Source: Xanthomarina maritima
Lineage (GTDB): Bacteria; Bacteroidota; Bacteroidia; Flavobacteriales; Flavobacteriaceae
Length of the DNA stretch: 64,000 nt
Direction of reading: 5' to 3'
Assembly: GCF_008084905.1 (NCBI RefSeq)
Contig: NZ_VSFC01000052.1
Location: 62,001 to 126,000 of the forward strand
A program made the position numbers and the translations under genes. Within the stretch, counting starts at the first letter, position 1; every line of letters starts with the position of its first letter. A model generated the notes under the pieces. It saw only the letters and a list, made by a program, of their open reading frames with translations, had not been told where the DNA came from and made no database searches. Shown in pieces: positions 58,233-64,000 of this stretch.

Positions 58233-59200
58233 AGTTGCACAGGTTTTGGAAGTTTAAACTTTAACACAAACACACTGCCAATAATACTTGGAAACACAAA
58301 ATTTAACAGCCACATAAAAGTTACAATGCTTAAAGTGGTTAATTCGTTTACTCCTACTATGGAGAATAAATATACAGCCACACTACCTTTTATAATCACA
58401 TCGAAAATGAATATTGATGGAATTATAGAAGCTAATAAATACATGGAACTAATAACTATCATGGCGTTTTTATAAGATACCTCTACACCAAATAATTGTA
58501 ATAAAAAATAAAACTGAAATGAAAAAATAAAGTAACGTAAAACAGAAAAGTTGAAACAAAATAGATACTTTTTGAATGAAATGTTTTTAAAAAAATTCAA
58601 TACTTTTTCTATGGAAATACTTTTAATAGTAACTTCCTTTTTCTTTAATCCCCAAAAAGTGAATGTTGATATTAAAACTAGAATAATTAAAAATCTAGCC
58701 GACTTATGATAATTAATATCTACTTGATATTTAGTAATAAAATAGTATAAACCAAAAACACCAAAACATATAGTAACTAGCATTTGCATCATATTACCAA
58801 GAAAATTTAAAAGCACAATTTTTTTTTGAAACCCTGAAACATAAAACATTGCTTTAGCTCCATATTCTCCAATTCGGTTTGGAGTAAATAAAGACACAGT
58901 TAAAGATCCTAAACTTTGTTGAAGTGTTTCTTTAAATGTTATTTTTTTAATAATGGATACTAAATTTTGCCATTTTGCAATTTCAAAAAACAAATTAAAA
59001 CTGCTTAATATGAATAAAAAAGTGATGTTTTTTAATGAAAAAATCTTGTTTTTGGATAAAAATTCACTAAAAACCTTAAAATCCAATTGATGGTTTGTAG
59101 TCAGTTTGTTGTAAATAAAATAAAAAGCACCAACAACGATGCTAAATTTAAGTAGCACAAAAAAGAATTGTTTAGTTTTGTAAGGTAAGGCTCTATACAT
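58229..59200 (-). CDS. LPG synthase TM/YbhN-like flippase-domain protein
   Basis: A 323-aa integral membrane protein with about eight helices, related to the transmembrane part of lysylphosphatidylglycerol synthase (UPF0104/YbhN). Typical segments are FKETLQQSLGSLTVSLFTPNRIGEYGAKAMFY in parts and FIFDVIIKGSVAVYLF. These proteins are thought to move or modify polar lipids; coupling with a GT2 enzyme suggests export or tailoring of a glycolipid. Confidence 0.82.
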   Translation of the reverse strand: MYRALPYKTKQFFFVLLKFSIVVGAFYFIYNKLTTNHQLDFKVFSEFLSKNKIFSLKNITFLFILSSFNLFFEIAKWQNLVSIIKKITFKETLQQSLGSLTVSLFTPNRIGEYGAKAMFYVSGFQKKIVLLNFLGNMMQMLVTICFGVFGLYYFITKYQVDINYHKSARFLIILVLISTFTFWGLKKKEVTIKSISIEKVLNFFKNISFKKYLFCFNFSVLRYFIFSFQFYFLLQLFGVEVSYKNAMIVISSMYLLASIIPSIFIFDVIIKGSVAVYLFSIVGVNELTTLSIVTFMWLLNFVFPSIIGSVFVLKFKLPKPVQL

Positions 59201-59248
59201 TTATAGTATGACTATTTTATTTGCCGCAAATTAAACAATATCCTTTAT

Positions 59249-59887
59249 ATGAACGCATATTATATAAACTTCAAACAAGCTTCGGTTTCTATTATTTTTT
59301 TGCTCATCACATTTTTAGGTTTTGGTCAAGCTGAAACTAGCAAATGGAAAGTGCAATTTGCAGTAGGAATTAATAGTCCAAGTTCCAGTGGTTTTGTTAC
59401 GGGATTTGAAGCCAATTCTATTAACTTCCCAACAATTAATTTAGGAGTTCAACACATGTTTAAAAGACAGTTTGGAGCTAAATTGGATTTTGGATACAAT
59501 AGATTCTCGAATGTAGATTCTTCACCAAATTTTAAAGTAAATTACACAAGAATAAATGCTCAATTTATATACGATCCAACACCAGTTATAACATTTTTAC
59601 CAGTTGGAATGGGAGTAGTTGCTCATGCAGGACCTGGCCTTAGTATCATTAAACCTTTAGATATTTATACAGATAATAATACTTCTTTTTTAAATATTAT
59701 GGCTGGTATTGAATTTCATTACAGTATAACTCAATTGTTAACCATTTATTTAGACACTTCTTATATCTATGGATTTAGTAGTGATTTCGACCCTGTTTCT
59801 GAAGGATATGGATCTTTTAATGGAAATTTATTAACTGCAACTATTGGTGTGTCTTACTCTCTTAGTGGTTGCTATTATTGCGATTAA
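59249..59887 (+). CDS. Outer membrane beta-barrel (OmpA-like barrel) protein
   Basis: A 212-aa exported protein: signal peptide to FLGFGQ|AE (about residue 28), then short beta strands with alternating hydrophobic residues (WKVQFAVGINSPS, GAKLDFGYNRFSN, TRINAQFIYD, IMAGIEFHYSIT, LTIYLDTSYIYGF, LTATIGVSYSLSG). It ends in GCYYCD with an unusual Cys pair. No plug or enzyme motif. The stop overlaps the ruvC start by one base. Confidence 0.75.
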   Translation: MNAYYINFKQASVSIIFLLITFLGFGQAETSKWKVQFAVGINSPSSSGFVTGFEANSINFPTINLGVQHMFKRQFGAKLDFGYNRFSNVDSSPNFKVNYTRINAQFIYDPTPVITFLPVGMGVVAHAGPGLSIIKPLDIYTDNNTSFLNIMAGIEFHYSITQLLTIYLDTSYIYGFSSDFDPVSEGYGSFNGNLLTATIGVSYSLSGCYYCD

Positions 59888-60441
59888 TGAGTAAAGAAAA
59901 AATAATTTTAGGTATTGATCCAGGAACAACCATTATGGGATTTGGTCTCATAAAAGTAGTTGGAAAAACCATGTTGTTTATGCAATTAAACGAATTGGAT
60001 TTAAAAAAATACGATGATCATTATTTAAAACTAAAACTCATATTTGAACGTACAATAGAACTTATTGAAACGCATCATCCAGACGAAATTGCTATTGAAG
60101 CACCTTTCTTTGGTAAGAATGTACAAAGTATGCTAAAATTAGGAAGAGCTCAAGGAGTTGCAATGGCAGCAGGTTTAAGTAGAGAAATTCCAATAACAGA
60201 ATATTCGCCTAAAAAAATTAAAATGGCTATAACTGGAAACGGAAATGCTAGTAAAGAACAAGTGGCTAAAATGCTTCAAAGTTTGTTAGGTATTAAAACA
60301 CTTCCAAAAAACTTAGATTCCATGGATGGTTTGGCAGCTGCAGTTTGTCATTTTTATAATGAAGGAAGAATTGAAGTTGGTAAAAGTTATTCTGGTTGGG
60401 CAAGTTTTGTAAAACAGAATGAAGGACGAGTTAAAAAGTAA
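59887..60441 (+). CDS. ruvC: Holliday junction resolvase RuvC
   Basis: A 184-aa endonuclease that resolves Holliday junctions with RuvAB. The acidic residues are in LGIDPGTTIMGFG (D near 10), EIAIEAPFFGKNVQS (E near 70) and DSMDGLAAAVCHF (D near 141). The ATG in TAATGAG overlaps the preceding stop and gives MSKEKIILGIDPG; upstream residues in the same frame belong to the previous gene. Confidence 0.95.
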   Translation: MSKEKIILGIDPGTTIMGFGLIKVVGKTMLFMQLNELDLKKYDDHYLKLKLIFERTIELIETHHPDEIAIEAPFFGKNVQSMLKLGRAQGVAMAAGLSREIPITEYSPKKIKMAITGNGNASKEQVAKMLQSLLGIKTLPKNLDSMDGLAAAVCHFYNEGRIEVGKSYSGWASFVKQNEGRVKK

Positions 60442-60458
60442 TTCAAAAAATTAAAATC

Positions 60459-61583
60459 ATCGCAGGAATTTACATTCACATACCGTTTTGCAAGCAAGCC
60501 TGTTATTATTGCGATTTTCATTTTTCAACTTCTTTGAAGAAAAAAGATGAATTGATTCAAGCATTAGTAAAAGAACTGGCTTTAAGAAAAGACGAATTCC
60601 GTAACCTAACAGTTGAAACCATATATTTTGGAGGAGGAACACCTTCATTATTGTCGAATGATGAATTGAGTTTGTTAATTGATGCAGTTTATAAAAACTA
60701 TCATGTAATTGATAATCCAGAAATTACTCTAGAAGCCAATCCAGATGATTTAAATGAAAACCGAATAATAGAATTATCTAAAAGACCAATAAATAGATTA
60801 AGTATTGGTATTCAATCTTTTTTTGAAGACGATTTAAAATCCATGAATCGTGCTCATTCTTCCGAAGAAGCGAAAAATTGTTTGACTATAGCAACTCAAT
60901 ATTTCGATAATATAACAATTGATTTAATTTACGGAATACCAAACATGAGTTTGGAAAAATGGCATGAAAATTTACAGATAGCTTTCAGTTATGGAGTGAA
61001 TCATATTTCTAGTTATGCTTTAACGGTAGAGCCTAAAACTGCTTTGGACACTTTTATAAAAAAAGGACAATATCCTCCAATGGATGACGAGTTGGCGCAG
61101 CTTCATTTTAATCATTTAATATCTGAAACTGAAAAACAAGGCTTTGTTCATTATGAGATTTCAAATTTTGGAAAACCTCATTACTTCTCAAAACACAATA
61201 CGAGCTATTGGCAAGGGAAACCTTATTTAGGAATTGGACCTTCAGCACATTCATTTCATGGAAATATTAGAAGTTGGAATGTCTCTAATAATACCAAATA
61301 CATAAAAAGTATTGAGGGAAATAGTTTGCCACAAACTCAAGAAATTTTAACAGTACAAGAGCAGTATAACGAATACGTTATGACAGGTTTAAGAACTATT
61401 TGGGGAGTTTCTATTGATAAAGTAGCGCAAGACTTTGGTGATAATTTTAGAACCTATCTTTTAGAACAGTCTGAAGAATTTATTAATCAGCAATTATTGT
61501 ATATTGATGAAGGTAAATTGTTAGTAACTAAAAAAGGAAAATTTTTAAGCGATGGAATTGCTTCAGAAATTTTTATGATTTAA
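60459..61583 (+). CDS. hemW: HemW (radical SAM heme chaperone) with non-AUG start
   Basis: A 374-aa HemW/CPO-like radical SAM protein. The cluster motif C-x3-C-x2-C is in IPFCKQACYYCDFHF (about 9-23), preceded by GIYIH. The frame opens at 60435 after a stop, and no ATG, GTG or TTG precedes the cluster motif; the first standard start (TTG, 60534) would delete it. The start must be ATC (60459 or 60456) or ATT (60450 or 60441); ATC at 60459 aligns best with homologues that begin M-(S/A)-GIYIHIPFC. Other motifs are GGGTPSLL, ITLEANPDD, SIGIQSF, YGIPN and HYEISNF. HemW inserts heme into respiratory enzymes. Confidence 0.88.
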   Translation: MAGIYIHIPFCKQACYYCDFHFSTSLKKKDELIQALVKELALRKDEFRNLTVETIYFGGGTPSLLSNDELSLLIDAVYKNYHVIDNPEITLEANPDDLNENRIIELSKRPINRLSIGIQSFFEDDLKSMNRAHSSEEAKNCLTIATQYFDNITIDLIYGIPNMSLEKWHENLQIAFSYGVNHISSYALTVEPKTALDTFIKKGQYPPMDDELAQLHFNHLISETEKQGFVHYEISNFGKPHYFSKHNTSYWQGKPYLGIGPSAHSFHGNIRSWNVSNNTKYIKSIEGNSLPQTQEILTVQEQYNEYVMTGLRTIWGVSIDKVAQDFGDNFRTYLLEQSEEFINQQLLYIDEGKLLVTKKGKFLSDGIASEIFMI

Positions 61584-61595
61584 TTATATTTGAGC

Positions 61596-62345
61596 ATGAT
61601 TGCTACTATAGAAACCAATTCGAAAAAATATAAAATAGATTTATCAAAACCTTTAGATATTTCAATTCCTTTAAAAGCCTCTAAAACTAATGTCAATGCA
61701 TGGTATTTAGATGAGCCTAAAATTGAACCAGTAAAAGATGGCGAGTGGATTGCAAGTGTTGCAGAAGGAGCTGATGTTAATTTTAATAATATTTGGTTTA
61801 ATCCGCATGCACATGGCACTCATACCGAATGTGTAGGACATATTACCAAAAAAGTACATTCTATCAATCAGAATTTAAAGCAGTTCTTCTTTTTAGCTGA
61901 AGTGATAACGGTTGCTCCAGAAAAGAAAGGAAAAGACTTTGTAATATCTAAAAAACAACTTCAGTTTGCTTTGGGCAATAAAAAAAGAGATGCTGTTGTT
62001 ATTAAAACCATTCCTAATACAAACGAAAAATTATCCCAACAATATTCAAATACCAACCCTCCTTATTTATTATCTGAAGCTGCAATATATTTACGAGAAA
62101 AAGGTGTAAAACATTTGCTTATAGATTTACCAAGTATCGATAAAGAAAAAGATGATGGAGAATTATTAGCTCATAACGAATTTTGGAATACAGCAGGAAG
62201 AACAAGAATGGATGCAACTATTACTGAGTTTATTTTTGTGCCAAATTCTGTTTTAGATGGTACTTATTTTTTAAATCTGCAAATAGCTCCTTTTGAAAAC
62301 GATGCTTCACCAAGTAAACCTGTTTTGTATGAAATTATTGAGTAG
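61596..62345 (+). CDS. Cyclase family protein (kynurenine formamidase-like)
   Basis: A 249-aa metal-dependent hydrolase of the cyclase/KynB fold. The metal motif is NPHAHGTHTECVGH (H-x-x-G-T-H, near 70-83), with LDISIPLKA and LLIDLPSIDKEKDDGELLAHNEFWN further on. Relatives hydrolyse N-formylkynurenine or related amides; this subgroup is uncharacterised in flavobacteria. The ATG at 61596 is preferred over a TTG six bases upstream. Confidence 0.85.
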   Translation: MIATIETNSKKYKIDLSKPLDISIPLKASKTNVNAWYLDEPKIEPVKDGEWIASVAEGADVNFNNIWFNPHAHGTHTECVGHITKKVHSINQNLKQFFFLAEVITVAPEKKGKDFVISKKQLQFALGNKKRDAVVIKTIPNTNEKLSQQYSNTNPPYLLSEAAIYLREKGVKHLLIDLPSIDKEKDDGELLAHNEFWNTAGRTRMDATITEFIFVPNSVLDGTYFLNLQIAPFENDASPSKPVLYEIIE

Positions 62346-62354
62346 TTTTAAAAT

Positions 62355-62717
62355 ATGAACATAGAACAATTTCGCACATATTGTTTAAATAAAAAAGGCA
62401 CTACAGAACATTTTCCATTTGATAATGATGTTTTGGTTTTTAAAGTGTTAGATAAAATGTTTGCATTAGCTTCATTGAAACAATGGGAAAGTGGTGATGG
62501 TTATATTAACTTAAAATGTAATCCAGATTACGCCATAGAATTAAGGGAGTCTTATGAAAGTATACAACCAGGATACCATATGCATAAACAGCAATGGAAT
62601 AGTGTTTATATTCATCGAGGAGAGTTGCCACCTCAATTAATCTTTGAACTAATAGACCATTCTTATGATATGGTTGTAAAAGGTATGACCAAAAAAATGC
62701 TAGATTCTCTTCAATAA
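62355..62717 (+). CDS. MmcQ/YjbR-family protein
   Basis: A 120-aa protein of the YjbR/CyaY-like fold: MNIEQFRTYCLNKKGTTEHF, FKVLDKMFALASL, GYINLKCNPDYAIELRE, PGYHMHKQQWNSVYIHRGELP and the C-terminal SYDMVVKGMTKK. Members have a DNA-binding-like double-wing fold but no proven role. Short 9-bp gap from the cyclase gene. Confidence 0.9.
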   Translation: MNIEQFRTYCLNKKGTTEHFPFDNDVLVFKVLDKMFALASLKQWESGDGYINLKCNPDYAIELRESYESIQPGYHMHKQQWNSVYIHRGELPPQLIFELIDHSYDMVVKGMTKKMLDSLQ

Positions 62718-62781
62718 AATAGTATGTTTGCAGTTTAGAAATATTAATTCTGAAAATCAACAATTAAAAATCCAAAATAAC

Positions 62782-63360
62782 ATGAGCGTATTGCAAACAT
62801 TACAAGAAAGAAGTAATAATACTTGCGAATTATGTACTACTATCGAAGATTTATCACAATACACTTTGCCTCCTTCATTAAATGAAAATGTAGATAATAG
62901 TGTATTGGTTTGTAAAACTTGTTTAGATCAAATAGAAGGAAATGTAGATATGGATGCAAATCATTGGCGTTGTTTAAATGATTGTATGTGGAACGAACAT
63001 GTTGCAGTGCAAATTTTATCTTGGAGAATGTTACAAAGACTAAGAAATGAAGGCTGGCCAAAAGACTTGCTAGATATGATGTATTTAGACGATGAAGCTC
63101 TAGCATTAGCAAGAGCCACTGGCGAACATGAAGATGAAGCAAGTAAAATAATTCATAGAGATTCTAATGGTGTTATTTTAGAACATGGAGATTCTGTTGT
63201 GTTGATTAAAGATTTAAAAGTGAAAGGTTCTAGTATGGTAGCTAAACAAGGAACTGCAGTAAGAAATATTCGTTTAGACCATGAAAATGCTGAATATATT
63301 GAAGGTAAAGTAGAAGGGCAGAATATTGTTATTATAACTAAATTTGTTAAGAAAACGTAG
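62782..63360 (+). CDS. PhnA-domain protein
   Basis: A 192-aa protein. The N-terminal zinc ribbon-like part has CELCTT (C-x2-C) and CKTCLDQ (C-x2-C); the C-terminal SH3-like PhnA domain reads RDSNGVILEHGDSVVLIKDLKVKGSSMVAKQGT in pieces, closing with IVIITKFVKKT. Named after a gene near the phosphonate operon, but PhnA itself has no proven role in phosphonate use. The ATG giving MSVLQTLQERSNNTC is the natural start. Confidence 0.88.
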   Translation: MSVLQTLQERSNNTCELCTTIEDLSQYTLPPSLNENVDNSVLVCKTCLDQIEGNVDMDANHWRCLNDCMWNEHVAVQILSWRMLQRLRNEGWPKDLLDMMYLDDEALALARATGEHEDEASKIIHRDSNGVILEHGDSVVLIKDLKVKGSSMVAKQGTAVRNIRLDHENAEYIEGKVEGQNIVIITKFVKKT

Positions 63361-63568
63361 AATTTAATATTCTTAATTTGCAGGATTTTAATTAATAATA
63401 GTTTCAAAATAAGTAGATTGTCGAATAATAAAACTTTAATTTTTCATTCAACTAATTCTTGGGGTTTTTATCGATTTTATTATTTGAAAATCACTAATCA
63501 GTATATATTTACTTCATCGAACCTGATTAATAGCATAACCAGATTTACAAATTTTAATTTATGTTATT

Positions 63569-63847
63569 ATGAATCTTACAATTACTCATTACAACAACTT
63601 TTTTAAAGTTAAAGGTATTTTAAACAGACAATCTGTTGGAATATTCCAAAAAGAATTCCAAGATGTATTTGAAAAGCTAAATGCAATTACGATAAGCATT
63701 GAAGGTATAGAAAGTATAGATAGAGATGGTGTAAATGCTTTAGCAAAATTACATAACGAATCAATTATCCAAAAGAAACAATTGTCCATTATTGGTTTTG
63801 GATGTAAAGACTTATACGAGCATTTTAAATCTAATGATACTGCTTAA
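63569..63847 (+). CDS. STAS-domain protein
   Basis: A 92-aa single-domain protein resembling anti-sigma factor antagonists: FFKVKGILNRQSVGIFQKEFQ, ITISIEGIESIDRDGVNALAKLH, LSIIGFGCKDLYEHF. The phosphorylatable Ser of SpoIIAA lies after IDS in the classical motif; here the corresponding place reads SIDRDGV, so a phospho-switch is doubtful. The 208-bp gap upstream holds no gene I can support. Confidence 0.75.
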   Translation: MNLTITHYNNFFKVKGILNRQSVGIFQKEFQDVFEKLNAITISIEGIESIDRDGVNALAKLHNESIIQKKQLSIIGFGCKDLYEHFKSNDTA

Positions 63848-64000
63848 TTAACAGGACATATCTGCTATGATTTTCCATTCACCTTTAATTTTTTTAAAGA
63901 TAATTATAAAAACGCCATTGGCATTACCAACATCTCTAGTTAAATGGTATTCACCTATAACCCAATAACTTTCTCCTTCAATTTTAGAGATATCGTTAAT
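63848..64000 (-). CDS. NTF2-like (DUF4440/SnoaL-type) protein, C-terminal part
   Basis: Only the last 50 residues lie in the window. They read ...ESYWVIGEYHLTRDVGNANG, VFIIIFKKIKGEWKIIADMSC, the usual last three strands of a SnoaL/DUF4440 NTF2-like fold (W-K-I-x-x-D near the end). The stop codon abuts the STAS stop. The rest lies beyond the right edge. Confidence 0.7.
   Translation of the reverse strand: MNDISKIEGESYWVIGEYHLTRDVGNANGVFIIIFKKIKGEWKIIADMSC

Noticed and set aside
60441-60540. Frameshift or truncation of hemW
   Set aside because: The frame is continuous from before the cluster motif to the stop and all motifs are in order; only the start codon is unusual.
63418-63606. A 62-codon rightward frame starting with TTG before the STAS gene
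   Set aside because: It overlaps the STAS start in another frame, its product is Phe/Tyr/Asn-rich without any domain, and it has no ribosome-binding context or promoter.
1-64000. CRISPR arrays, insertion sequences, rRNA genes
   Set aside because: I found no regularly spaced repeat-spacer array, no transposase-like protein with terminal inverted repeats, and no rRNA sequence.

Overview
The window comes from the chromosome of a Bacteroidota bacterium, almost certainly a member of the Flavobacteriaceae. The evidence is low GC, -7 promoter boxes of the TAnnTTTG type, two proteins ending in type IX secretion (Por/T9SS type A) sorting tails, flavobacterial families such as DUF6252, DUF3127 and DUF3871, a DnaQ-type exonuclease fused to DnaE, and BlaI/BlaR-M56-TonB signalling. 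I cannot name the species from sequence alone.

Layout. 1-25.6 kb is core chromosome: an NAD epimerase, tyrS, a LuxE-like acyl-protein synthetase, two T9SS cargo genes, a PhoB/PhoR-like two-component pair, a glycosyltransferase, trmB, a LysE exporter, an alkyltransferase-like protein, the Fe-S genes mrp/apbC and nifU, a ferredoxin reductase with its ferredoxin, a metallophosphoesterase, glutaryl-CoA dehydrogenase, trmN6-rimM-rpsP, dnaE, trxA and a DUF58 gene, ending in tRNA-Asp(GTC). 48.5-64 kb is again chromosome: a TPR histidine kinase and LuxR-type regulator with a probable small RNA beside them, a BlaI/M56 operon with three palindromic operators, lipid/glycan enzymes, ruvC, hemW with a non-AUG start, cyclase, MmcQ/YjbR, PhnA-like and STAS genes.

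Between these lies a 22.7-kb integrative element (about 25694-48356). It is inserted in the 3' end of tRNA-Asp and bounded by a 17-bp core repeat inside longer imperfect copies (196 and 180 bp) of the post-tRNA region. It carries a tyrosine integrase, an SF2-like helicase, a phage-type AAA ATPase with a DUF3871 partner, a YwqK/MORN cargo gene between duplicated terminators, a RadC-like protein, an XRE regulator with paired operators, and a TerB/DUF3127-like operon. I see no relaxase or transfer genes, so it is either mobilised in trans or behaves like a phage satellite.

The most notable content is a compact leftward operon of seven genes in the element (43502 to 32919): XRE regulator, a 188-aa conserved protein that may be nuclease-like, a DUF2779 protein combining a Cas4/RecB-like nuclease with a DEDDy exonuclease, a SNF2/RapA-type helicase, a type III Mod methyltransferase, a type III Res helicase-endonuclease, and an Abi_2 (AbiD/F) HEPN RNase. 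The genes overlap or lie 2-7 bp apart. Just beyond the Abi gene a separate promoter and terminator define a putative ~80-nt RNA on the same strand. I read this as a composite anti-phage island: restriction with an added remodeller and nuclease, backed by an RNA-linked abortive infection module. I do not recognise it as a named system.
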